Shown piece by piece: positions 1 through 7,229 of a stretch of DNA of 11,361 bases. The DNA is from Deltaproteobacteria bacterium. Lineage in GTDB: Bacteria; Desulfobacterota; Desulfobacteria; Desulfobacterales; SG8-13. A model generated the notes under the pieces. It saw nothing but the letters and a program-made list of their open reading frames with translations, was not told the origin of the DNA and made no database searches. The stretch's first letter is position 1, and each line of letters starts with the position of its first letter. Made by a program: the position numbers and the translations under genes. The stretch spans positions 1-11,361 of the forward strand of contig DAOVBC010000040.1 of NCBI GenBank assembly GCA_030670715.1, in the 5' to 3' direction.

Positions 1-22
1 CCGGCGGCAGGCATTGCGCTTC

Positions 23-511
23 TCACTTTTCTAAATCGATTATACGGGCATCAGCCGTCTCACCTGCTATCGTCAAAAGTGCGACGGTTGCCGGATGGTG
101 AAAACGCGGCTGGGAGGCACTTCCCGGATTCAGGTACAGAATACCGTTGCGTTTTTCGATCAAGGGGCGGTGGGAATGGCCGCTGATAACGGCGCCAAAA
201 CCGGCTGCAGAGGGGTCCAAATCCAGCCTCTGCCTATCGTGAAGTACGTACAACAAAATTTCTCCGGCTTCCACAATTTCAGTCTCGGGCAGGGTGGACG
301 ACCATGGCCCGTGGTCCATATTCCCGCGCACCGCTTTTACCGGAGCAACGGCACTTAATGCCTGAAGAATCTCAGGTTTGCCAATATCTCCGGCGTGAAT
401 GATTAAATCAGTTCCGGCAAACACCTCTATTACGACCGAATCTAAATAGCCGTGTGTATCTGAGATGAGCCCGATAAAGGCGGTTTTTCTGCTGTCATAA
501 TCAGCATGCAT
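23..511 (-). CDS. YfcE/MJ0936-type metallophosphoesterase
   Basis: This 162-residue protein is a compact calcineurin-like phosphoesterase of the YfcE/MJ0936 type, a family of divalent-metal-dependent phosphodiesterases. The metal-site motifs occur in order: SDTHG (D18, H20), GD (41-42), GNMDH (N64), a lone His at LHD (H91) and GHSH (111-114), followed by the family's NPGS (128-131). One oddity is that the usual 'THGH' motif reads 'VLHD', so the first His is kept but its neighbours are changed. The length is normal for the family and there is no signal peptide, so the protein is probably cytoplasmic. Its ATG overlaps the stop codon of the upstream cyclic-nucleotide-binding gene as TAATG, and no strong Shine-Dalgarno is visible, so translation is probably coupled. 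The natural substrate cannot be deduced. Pairing with a cNMP-binding protein makes a cyclic-nucleotide phosphodiesterase role tempting, but that is only inference. Confidence 0.88.
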   Translation of the reverse strand: MHADYDSRKTAFIGLISDTHGYLDSVVIEVFAGTDLIIHAGDIGKPEILQALSAVAPVKAVRGNMDHGPWSSTLPETEIVEAGEILLYVLHDRQRLDLDPSAAGFGAVISGHSHRPLIEKRNGILYLNPGSASQPRFHHPATVALLTIAGETADARIIDLEK

Positions 512-969
512 TACTTTAAAGTACTGATTGTTGCGGATCTTGAAATTTTACTCAAAGATTCATTCATCGTATCAAGGCGGTTGATCAGAATTTCGATCAG
601 ATAATCTTTAATTTTATCTTTAATTTCCGATTTAATTTTTCTAAAAAATTCATCATCCATTTTCATAACCATCACTTCTTCATTGGCAATGACGTTACTG
701 TAACGCGGTTTTTTAGTCAGAAAAGACATCTCTCCAAAAACGGCTCCCGGGCTAAGTTTCGATATCGGGGTATTGTATCCTGTTTTTGTAATGAGGATAG
801 AGCCCTTGATAAGAACATAAAGTGACGTAAATCGGTCACCTTCTTTGATAATGATGTTGTCTTTGCTGAACACCTGCATTGCGTGTTCCATTTCCACAAA
901 GCTTCTTTTTTCATCTTCAGAGAAGTGCTTAAACATGGGTATGTCCTTAACCTGATCATAAAGTGTCAT
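511..969 (-). CDS. Stand-alone cyclic nucleotide-binding domain protein
   Basis: The product of about 152 residues is a single CRP/PKA-type cyclic nucleotide-binding beta-roll with short flanking helices. The phosphate-binding cassette is visible as FGEMSFL...KPRYSNV, with the Glu and Arg that contact cyclic phosphate and ribose in canonical members both present, so ligand binding is plausible. After the beta-roll there is only a helical, Lys-rich tail of about 50 residues. No helix-turn-helix, kinase or channel segment follows, so this is not a full CRP-type transcription factor. Two in-frame ATGs lie six bases apart at 975 and 969. The GGGG of the Shine-Dalgarno (978-981) is only 2 bases from the first but 8 bases from the second, so the second was chosen; starting at 975 adds two residues. 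The gene overlaps the phosphoesterase gene downstream, giving a two-gene unit. It may act as a cNMP-responsive adaptor. Confidence 0.87.
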   Translation of the reverse strand: MTLYDQVKDIPMFKHFSEDEKRSFVEMEHAMQVFSKDNIIIKEGDRFTSLYVLIKGSILITKTGYNTPISKLSPGAVFGEMSFLTKKPRYSNVIANEEVMVMKMDDEFFRKIKSEIKDKIKDYLIEILINRLDTMNESLSKISRSATISTLK

Positions 970-1008
970 ATTCATTTCCCCTTTTATCGTAAAAAAAATC
1001 TGAGAATT

Positions 1009-1030
1009 AACCGACGAACGTCACTCGGTT
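1009..1030 (-). repeat. Inverted repeat in the leader of the leftward genes
   Basis: AACCGA (1009-1014) pairs perfectly with TCGGTT (1025-1030), with a 10-base loop that itself can pair as GACG-AA-CGTC. Read on the minus strand, the hairpin is followed after about ten bases by eight T residues (998-991), just ahead of the cNMP-binding gene. This could be a weak attenuator or an operator. The gap before the T run is too long for a textbook terminator. Confidence 0.35.
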
Positions 1031-1156
1031 GACGCCGGGCGCTAAAGCATTTCCATTCCGTAGCCGGCTTGAGTCAGGTTGGTAAAATATCAGATCAGAA
1101 AAAAGAAAACAAATACTAAATTAAACGCCCCGGGACTTGTGTAACCCGCTGAACCG

Positions 1157-1182
1157 GCAGGGTATTTATATCATACCGCTGC
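1157..1182. repeat. Bulged inverted repeat upstream of TPR gene promoter
   Basis: GCAGGGTAT (1157-1165) can pair with ATACC-G-CTGC (1173-1182), forming nine pairs with one bulged G and a seven-base AT-only-plus-C loop. It lies about 60 bases upstream of the -35 element at 1243 and is followed immediately by a GTTCC-GCAT-GGAAC dyad (1186-1199). It may be an operator for the divergent region. No T run follows on either strand, so a terminator is unlikely. Confidence 0.35.
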
Positions 1183-1242
1183 GAGGTTCCGCATGGAACA
1201 GTCGACTTCGATCGGAAAACGGCACTTTCTGTTGGGTGATCC

Positions 1243-1271
1243 TTGACTTTTGTTTGCTAATACTGTAAAAT
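1243..1271 (+). promoter_or_regulatory. Sigma70-type promoter for the TPR gene
   Basis: TTGACT (1243-1248) and TAAAAT (1266-1271) are separated by 17 bases, each matching the sigma70 consensus at five of six positions with ideal spacing. Transcription would begin near 1278, which leaves an untranslated leader of roughly 165 bases before the ATG at 1445. Confidence 0.7.
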
Positions 1272-1317
1272 GTATTCATATATTCAGTAGGTTACATGCC
1301 TTTTTTACTAAGGTACT

Positions 1318-1342
1318 GCCGGTGAACCGCAAGAGCACCGGC
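1318..1342 (+). ncRNA. Hairpin in the 5' leader of the TPR gene
   Basis: GCCGGTG (1318-1324) and CACCGGC (1336-1342) form a perfect 7-bp, GC-rich stem with an 11-base loop inside the predicted leader. It is not followed by a U run and does not cover the ribosome-binding site. I could not match it, with its flanks, to a known riboswitch class. It is listed as a structured leader element only; an mRNA-stability or regulatory role is inference. Confidence 0.3.
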
Positions 1343-1444
1343 AACCGGCCGATTTGAGCCTGTCTGTTTGCCCTGTTTTCTACCTGAACAGGACGTTTCG
1401 ATCAGGCATAAATAGAACCGATCAACAACCGGAAATTGATAAAA

Positions 1445-4400
1445 ATGAAATCGCGGCTTGAAGAAGATCCCGGACACGGTGAGATAGAAGGTCTTATTCT
1501 GGACAAGTTTCTCGTTGATGCGTTTAAGCCGAAAATTTGTCATGAAAAAGATGTGATGGTGCTGGCCTTTTTAGCCAGGCAGCGGAATTCTGCCGAAGAG
1601 CTGAATAATTTCATCAGCCGGGGTCCGTTTAGCTTTATAAACGTTGAGTCATCCGCTTCACCGGATCAGGATGGGAACTATATCGTACTTGTTGAAATGG
1701 ACAGAAGCCGCGAGATGTTTATGAACATAAATAACCTGCTCAGTTACGTTAATCAACAGGTGCACATTAGTGAGTGGTATTTTAAGCCATCCACATCCGA
1801 GAAATTCATTTCCTGGAATGAGGAAAATTTTCGTCGTTCCGTGCCGCAGCACCCCGAAGAATTTCTTTCCCGCAAAAAGGATGTTTCCGTATCAGGACAA
1901 ATCATTACTGATAAAACCGCCGGTGGTGAATCTGCAAAAGAGACCCCTGAGGCACCGCAGGCAAAACCAGCACCCGAAACGGCGGGTATTAATTATCGCC
2001 TGCTGGCAAAGATCATTGACAGACAGGTCACCAAATCCAGCCGCAATTATATCCGGGAATTTCAAAAACAGTTTAAAAGGGTGATTAAAAACAACCGGCG
2101 CATGTTGAAACATTTTGAGAACATAAAATCCGATCAAAAGTATCTCTTCATGCAACTGGAGATGCATCAGAAGCGTGAAAGACTGGCATTGCTTCGCGAA
2201 CGGCAAGATATAAAACGGATCAGGAGCCTTGAAGATCGGTTGTCATATTTTATGATTGCCCATTCAAAGAACCATGATGATGCCGCCGCCGAAAGTCGTC
2301 CGGCAACCATCACAATCAACAGCACGGAAGCTTCTGTTGCCCCTGTTGATGCGGAAGATATTTACGATGCTGAAACACAAGTTATAGATCCGCAGGAAGT
2401 AACAGACGAAACGGGAAGCCAAACCGTAGATTCAGACGGCACTGTCGAAAATATTGAACTGCCGGAAGAAGCGACTGAGGCATCATCGGAAATCGATGTA
2501 CAGGACAAAGAGCAGGAACAGGAGCAAAAGCAGGAACCGGAGCCGAAGCGGCCAAGCCGGCCAGCGACACAAGCCGATCCGGTGAAGATATTTGAATCAG
2601 ACAGCAGCGGCATAGAAGAGCTAGAGCCTGCGTTTGAGCCCGCGGTACCGATAGAAGAATCCAGCGGACCGATATCAATTCCACCCATACCGACAGAGGA
2701 ACCGGATCAGAATGAAACCGGTGTTGCGGCTGAGGCCACCGGAACCGCAGATGAAGCCCGAACGACGAGTGCAACGGCCGGCGGACGGCCCGACACAGAT
2801 GAAACCGGTCCGAAGAGTGATCCGGCAAGCCAGTATTTTGCACGGGCCATTGCTGCATCCGAACAAAAAGAGTATCACAAGGCGATCGAGTACTTTACGC
2901 GAATCACGGAACTGTCTCCCGATGAGCCACGCAGCTACTATAATCTGGCCATTTTATATTATCGATTAAAAGATTATGATACCGCCCACGAGTATGCGAC
3001 CCGGGCGGACGATTTAGGAGCCAAAGCTGCTAGGCGAATAATAACCAGGGTGGAAACGAAAAAATCGACCCGTGATGAAGTTCCCATAGCTGTTCCGGAG
3101 GAAGTGGCTTCCGAAGAGATATCCGAATCTGCCATAAAAGAATCTCTCCCTGCGGCGGATGACAGTAAGCCAAAGGACGGTATCGAATCGGATACTGATG
3201 CTAAACAGTCGGTGGCGGCTGAAACGACTGAAGTGGAAAGCGCTTCCGCAGAAAGTACCGAGATAGTTGAAGTTGAAACAATTGAGGTATCACCGGTTCA
3301 GGAAACGATCGACGCGATTGACACCGCTGCAATACAGGAGTTCCCGGCCTTCACCGGTGTGAACAACGACACGATAGTAATTGACAGTGAGGCTTTAGAT
3401 GAGATTAATGCTGTCGAGATAGATGAAATCCCTGGGGTGGGTGCTGTTCCGGTGGAGGATACCGAAGTTGAAATGGGGAAAGAAAACCTGTTTGAGCCGC
3501 CGGCAGATCAGGAAGAAGCTCCGGATACCGAACAACCGCCGGCTGTAGAAAAATCGAAACAGGAGCCCGGGAGGGCGGAAACTGAAAAGGTGAAGGCGTC
3601 GGTTGAGACTGAACCACCGGTCGGCGGAGACGAAATGCCGCCTGTACCGGACAAAGTACAGCCGATCGATGAGACATCTGCCATCAAGGCGCCGGTACCA
3701 GAAACTGAAACCGATTATTTTGCACTCGCCATGGAAGCTTCCTATCACAAGAATTATAAGCGGGCGATTGACCACTTTACAAAATATATCGAGCGGTTTC
3801 CAGATGAGCCGCGCGGCTATTACAATCTGGCAGTTCTATATTACCGGCTTAAGGACTATGCCGGTGCTCGGGAATCTGCCGGGCGCGCAAGAGACCTGGG
3901 TGTAAATGCGGCAGAGCGAATACTGCAAAAAGTCGATGAAAAACTGGCGATCAAGGTTCCGAAGCCTGCCGGGGCGGCACAGACCGATCGGTCTGGAAGC
4001 ATTATAGAAGACGACACCACCGTCTTTGAAATGGCCGATGTGGGTGCACCGGAATATATTGATACCAAAGCTGATCAGCCGGAACCGCCGCCTACTGTAA
4101 ATACCGCACCACAGGTGTTGCCAAACGGTCCTGCAGAAGCAAGCGAGGCCTCGGAACAGGAGCCGAAAGAGGCGGCCTTAGCCGAGACCGGGCAACATGC
4201 TAAACGACCGGATGAACTGCCCGAGTTTCCGAGCCTGACCGGTGAAATCGCTCAAACGGATGGAAATGGAGCGGATGTCGGGAAAACGGATGACTCCGGT
4301 GAAGACATACATCCGCTGATTGAAGCGATCCCTTTGGATGGTGAAGACACCGGTCAACTGGAAGAAAATGTATTTGAACCAACGTCAACCGGTGTAAAAA

Positions 4401-5602
4401 CTGCTGAAGTACAACCGCCGGTTGTTGAACACAAACCGGAAATCATGCCGGACCCGGAAGTGCGGCCCGTAAAAAGCGGCCCATCGAAGGCTCAGAAGAA
4501 ATTGAAATCCCCACCGCCGAAGATACGGCCGGAAAAATCAGGGACCGAACCCGAAGCGTCGAAATCTGATCCGGCGGGTGAACACTTTGCTCTCGGGATG
4601 GCGGCTTTTAAAAATAAAAAGTATAAAAAGGCGATTGCTCATTTTACAGAATTTATTGAGATGGCCCCGCAGGAACCGCGCGGCTATTATAATCTTGCCA
4701 TTTTGTATTACCGCCTTAGAGACTATGATGCGGCTGAAGCAAATGCAAAACGGGCCCTTGGATCAGGCGCAAAACCGGCCAGGCAGATTCTGGAAAAGGT
4801 GAAGAAAAAAAGGGCTGCTGCAGCCAAAAAGGCGGCCCCTGTAAAGGCAGTGCGGAAGACCGGATCCGGCACCAAGGCCAAGGCGAAGACCAGGGCTGCG
4901 GCCGTAAAAGAGCCACCTTCCAAGACAGCTGATGATAGGCTACAGACTGCAATCGACGCAGACGCGGCCGGACCTGAGGCAGCCGTACCCCTACCGGACC
5001 CGGTCGAATTTCCTGCAGAAATCGAACCGTTGTCCGGTGGACCGACCGGTGAAATCATCGATAATCCGGAGTACTCGAACACGGCGACGATTGATATTAC
5101 CGAAGCACTTGCCGGAGACACCGTCGTCTGGGATGCGGATGACCTGGAAGAAGAGGTGAACATGACGAATGCTACCGCGGATGAAACCGGCGACGAATAT
5201 TCCGTTCAGGATGATGTAATCGTATTCGACCAACCGGACGAGCCGGTGCAGACACGGGCCTTGGGTGAAACAGACGATCAGGGCCCGGATACAACCGCTG
5301 CTGCCGAAGAAAGGCGAAAGTCAACAACTGCCGAATCGGACGGTAATTCGGTTAACAAATATTTTTCTCTCGGCCTGGCGGCCTCCGATCAGAAAGAATA
5401 CCTGAAAGCGATCCAGTATTTTACCAAAGTTACAAGCCTGTCACCTAAAGATCCGCGCGGCTATTACAATCTGGCAGTTGTGTCTTATCGTTTAAGGTTC
5501 TATGAAACAGCCCGGGAACATGCCAAGCAAGCCCTCACACTGGGCTCAAAATCCGCCAGACGGATTCTGGAAAAAATTGATGCGCAGCAAGCGGCTGCTT
5601 AA
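1445..5602 (+). CDS. Giant acidic protein with four dispersed TPR modules
   Basis: This protein of about 1385 residues has a mosaic architecture. Residues 1-145 form an unrecognised mixed alpha/beta domain. Residues 182-276 are helical, basic and coiled-coil-like (YIREFQKQFKRVIKNNRR onward). From 459 on, four homologous 80-residue modules (about 459-540, 757-834, 1042-1123, 1303-1384) alternate with acidic Pro/Glu/Thr-rich linkers of 180-220 residues. Each module reads as two TPR-like helical hairpins with a core like YYNLA(I/V)LYYRL(K/R)DY and ends in a conserved ARxIL.KV helix. TPRs bind partner proteins, so a multivalent scaffold is the reasonable inference; no enzymatic motif, signal peptide or membrane segment is visible. 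A TTG at 1436 allows three more residues, but it sits 2 bases from the GGA of the weak ribosome-binding site, whereas ATG 1445 is 11 bases away and was preferred. Very long low-complexity linkers make orthologues hard to detect. Confidence 0.85.
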   Translation: MKSRLEEDPGHGEIEGLILDKFLVDAFKPKICHEKDVMVLAFLARQRNSAEELNNFISRGPFSFINVESSASPDQDGNYIVLVEMDRSREMFMNINNLLSYVNQQVHISEWYFKPSTSEKFISWNEENFRRSVPQHPEEFLSRKKDVSVSGQIITDKTAGGESAKETPEAPQAKPAPETAGINYRLLAKIIDRQVTKSSRNYIREFQKQFKRVIKNNRRMLKHFENIKSDQKYLFMQLEMHQKRERLALLRERQDIKRIRSLEDRLSYFMIAHSKNHDDAAAESRPATITINSTEASVAPVDAEDIYDAETQVIDPQEVTDETGSQTVDSDGTVENIELPEEATEASSEIDVQDKEQEQEQKQEPEPKRPSRPATQADPVKIFESDSSGIEELEPAFEPAVPIEESSGPISIPPIPTEEPDQNETGVAAEATGTADEARTTSATAGGRPDTDETGPKSDPASQYFARAIAASEQKEYHKAIEYFTRITELSPDEPRSYYNLAILYYRLKDYDTAHEYATRADDLGAKAARRIITRVETKKSTRDEVPIAVPEEVASEEISESAIKESLPAADDSKPKDGIESDTDAKQSVAAETTEVESASAESTEIVEVETIEVSPVQETIDAIDTAAIQEFPAFTGVNNDTIVIDSEALDEINAVEIDEIPGVGAVPVEDTEVEMGKENLFEPPADQEEAPDTEQPPAVEKSKQEPGRAETEKVKASVETEPPVGGDEMPPVPDKVQPIDETSAIKAPVPETETDYFALAMEASYHKNYKRAIDHFTKYIERFPDEPRGYYNLAVLYYRLKDYAGARESAGRARDLGVNAAERILQKVDEKLAIKVPKPAGAAQTDRSGSIIEDDTTVFEMADVGAPEYIDTKADQPEPPPTVNTAPQVLPNGPAEASEASEQEPKEAALAETGQHAKRPDELPEFPSLTGEIAQTDGNGADVGKTDDSGEDIHPLIEAIPLDGEDTGQLEENVFEPTSTGVKTAEVQPPVVEHKPEIMPDPEVRPVKSGPSKAQKKLKSPPPKIRPEKSGTEPEASKSDPAGEHFALGMAAFKNKKYKKAIAHFTEFIEMAPQEPRGYYNLAILYYRLRDYDAAEANAKRALGSGAKPARQILEKVKKKRAAAAKKAAPVKAVRKTGSGTKAKAKTRAAAVKEPPSKTADDRLQTAIDADAAGPEAAVPLPDPVEFPAEIEPLSGGPTGEIIDNPEYSNTATIDITEALAGDTVVWDADDLEEEVNMTNATADETGDEYSVQDDVIVFDQPDEPVQTRALGETDDQGPDTTAAAEERRKSTTAESDGNSVNKYFSLGLAASDQKEYLKAIQYFTKVTSLSPKDPRGYYNLAVVSYRLRFYETAREHAKQALTLGSKSARRILEKIDAQQAAA
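2819..5596 (+). repeat. Four long-period TPR-module repeats within the giant gene
   Basis: Homologous modules lie at about 2819-3064, 3713-3946, 4568-4813 and 5351-5596. Equivalent codons (the aromatic pair YF/HF near each module start) are 882, 867 and 777 bases apart, so the unit is module plus linker. Linkers share short recurring motifs in similar order: EFP.xTG (3338-3358, 4223-4243, and a degenerate copy near 5006), N(L/V)FEP near 3487 and 4368, and D-T-x-V patches. Modules 2 and 4 contain an identical 27-base stretch (3809-3835 and 5453-5479), although the surrounding codons have diverged. Confidence 0.85.
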
Positions 5603-5688
5603 GGTGACAGACCGGACACGCATCCTTCCCGTATGTAACGATCGACAGATCAACGTAAAGTGTCTACAGGATTATGCTCGCGGCAGAA

Positions 5689-5730
5689 ACCGATCAATGC
5701 TTTTACGCAGGAGACCGGTTCATTGACGGT
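5689..5730. terminator. Possible bidirectional terminator between convergent genes (weak)
   Basis: ACCG-A-TCAATG (5689-5699) pairs with CATTGA-CGGT (5721-5730), giving ten pairs with one bulged A and a 21-base loop. Inside the loop a competing pairing AACCG/CGGTT is possible. It sits in the 133-base gap between the convergent TPR gene and the methyltransferase operon, where a terminator is expected, but no T run follows on either strand. It could instead be a Rho-dependent end or a 3' stability hairpin. Confidence 0.35.
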
Positions 5731-5735
5731 GATTC

Positions 5736-7205
5736 TCAGGCTTCAAAGTGTTTTTCAGCGAGGTCGCGTTCAGCTTTTGCCCGGATTGCACTCAGGCTGT
5801 CTTGAACTTCATCCGATAGTGGTTCAGGCCTGTGATTTGAAAGAATTTCTATGGCTTTTTGCGTCGCAAGCTGCCCCCAGGATTTGCTGCCCTTATCTAT
5901 CCACGAGTCAATTAAGTAACGGTTTGTAAGTTTTGCCTGCCAGTGCTCCTGTCTGAAAAACTTCAGTGTGTGGGCGGTTGAGAGAAATTGACCTTTGGGA
6001 CCGACGCGGCGTATGGTGTCCATAGCGATATGTTCCGGGTCGATGTCGAAACCCCGGACAACGCGTTTAACATAGCTGATAATTTCATCACATATCACCA
6101 GTGCGGCGGGGTGGCCGATCAGTCCTTGGCCGAGATAACCGATATCATGGACGAGATTCGCACCGGTGAGCCCGTCCGTCAGCAGCGACATGGCCCACTC
6201 CATGCCAGCCTGCTGGTCCAGACATTGTGAATCACTGGCCCCTGCCGTTCCCCACATGGGGATTCTGTAATAATGATACAGATCCGCACATGCCGACAGC
6301 GCCAACCGGTATTCCGGGCAACCGTAAATACAGGCCGATGTTTTCATATCCATGGTGGACATGCCGAAGCCCGAGATAATCGGTGCGCCTTTAGACCTGA
6401 GTTGATGGAGAACAACACCGCTCAGAGCCTCGGCATTGCCGACGGTGATGGCACCGGCCAGGGTTACCGGCGCGCTGGCACCGGACATCATGCCCGGGGT
6501 GTAGGTGACGGGGATTCCGTTATCTGCACAGAAAAACAGTTTTTTAATTGCCCCGGAAGAATGCATCAAGGGACTTAGCGGTTCGGCATAATGGATGAGA
6601 AAAGGCCTTTGCCTTAGATTGTCCGTGCCCCCCGTGACAGTGCCAGCCATTTCATGGATGACGGCCAGGTCCTCCGGGCCGGCCGCGGTAAAAAATAGCG
6701 GCTTGACCGAGTTTTCCAGTTCGGTTTTGAAACTATCGATATACATCAGATTTACCGGAGTATCATGGGGAAGGGCATAAGATGCGATAAAATCGATGTC
6801 TTCGCAATAGTCGGCAATCTTAGCGGCATTGGCAACGTCTTCAAGTTTCGATTGCCGCAGTTTACCCGTCACCAGATCATAGGTTTTGATCAGATCCGTG
6901 CCCATACCGAAATGAGTTTTTCTGCCTTCCAGGTGCATCGCTTCCCGGCCAAACCTGTTATAAATGGTGATGCGGGAAGGTGCACTGCGTATACACTCTT
7001 CGACCAGCCAGTTGGGAATTTGGATCAGATCATCGCCTTTCACCCGGCAACCTGCGCTTCGCATCATTTCGACGGCGTCGGGATGATCGATCCGGACGCC
7101 GACCGTTTCCAGCAGCTCCAGGGTTGCATAATGGATGGTGTTGATCTGATCCCGGGTTAACAATCTGTAAGCAGGGCCACACTGTGAATTAAAACCCGAG
7201 TCCAC
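5736..7205 (-). CDS. MttB-family corrinoid methyltransferase, pyrrolysine-free
   Basis: The 489-residue product belongs to the MttB (trimethylamine methyltransferase) superfamily, TIM-barrel enzymes that move a methyl group from an amine to the Co(I) of a partner corrinoid protein. Family features are the N-terminal LLTRDQINTIHYATLELLE, the mid-protein MSTMDMKTSACIYGCPE (282-298), GTAGASDSQ..DQQAG (319-334) and CDEIISYVKRVVRG (372-385). Archaeal MttB uses an in-frame amber codon read as pyrrolysine near this GTAG segment; here the frame is uninterrupted and sense codons fill it, as in non-Pyl relatives such as the glycine betaine enzyme MtgB. The substrate is therefore likely a quaternary amine or another methylated compound, but cannot be named. 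A GTG start was chosen because a stop codon (TAG) lies three codons upstream and GGGAGG sits 10 bases before it. It is the last gene of the operon, 24 bases after the MtmB-like gene. Confidence 0.9.
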   Translation of the reverse strand: MDSGFNSQCGPAYRLLTRDQINTIHYATLELLETVGVRIDHPDAVEMMRSAGCRVKGDDLIQIPNWLVEECIRSAPSRITIYNRFGREAMHLEGRKTHFGMGTDLIKTYDLVTGKLRQSKLEDVANAAKIADYCEDIDFIASYALPHDTPVNLMYIDSFKTELENSVKPLFFTAAGPEDLAVIHEMAGTVTGGTDNLRQRPFLIHYAEPLSPLMHSSGAIKKLFFCADNGIPVTYTPGMMSGASAPVTLAGAITVGNAEALSGVVLHQLRSKGAPIISGFGMSTMDMKTSACIYGCPEYRLALSACADLYHYYRIPMWGTAGASDSQCLDQQAGMEWAMSLLTDGLTGANLVHDIGYLGQGLIGHPAALVICDEIISYVKRVVRGFDIDPEHIAMDTIRRVGPKGQFLSTAHTLKFFRQEHWQAKLTNRYLIDSWIDKGSKSWGQLATQKAIEILSNHRPEPLSDEVQDSLSAIRAKAERDLAEKHFEA

Positions 7206-7229
7206 CGTTATCTAACCTCCCTCTCATTA

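Larger units (their letters stand above)
976..1444. other. Divergent non-coding region with dyads and promoter
   Basis: This stretch of about 470 bases separates the leftward cNMP-binding gene from the rightward TPR gene. No convincing ORF lies in it; the only long one is antisense to the TPR gene start. It holds an A8 run (991-998), a 6-bp inverted repeat AACCGA/TCGGTT (1009-1030), a bulged 9-bp inverted repeat (1157-1182), a GTTCC-N4-GGAAC dyad (1186-1199), a strong promoter (1243-1271) and a leader hairpin (1318-1342). No convincing promoter was found for the leftward pair, although the AT-rich segment around 1095-1125 could contain one. Confidence 0.6.

Noticed and set aside
511..969. Full CRP/FNR transcription factor
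   Set aside because: The protein ends about 50 residues after the cyclic-nucleotide cassette, and no helix-turn-helix is present.
1218..1240. Sigma54 -24/-12 promoter (CGGCAC...TTGGG)
   Set aside because: The spacing and the -12 half do not fit GG-N10-GC, and a strong sigma70-type promoter lies just downstream.
1272..1444. c-di-GMP (GEMM) or another known riboswitch in the TPR gene leader
   Set aside because: A GC-rich hairpin with a GCAA-containing loop looked suggestive, but the conserved GEMM core segments are not present in order, and no other class I know fits.
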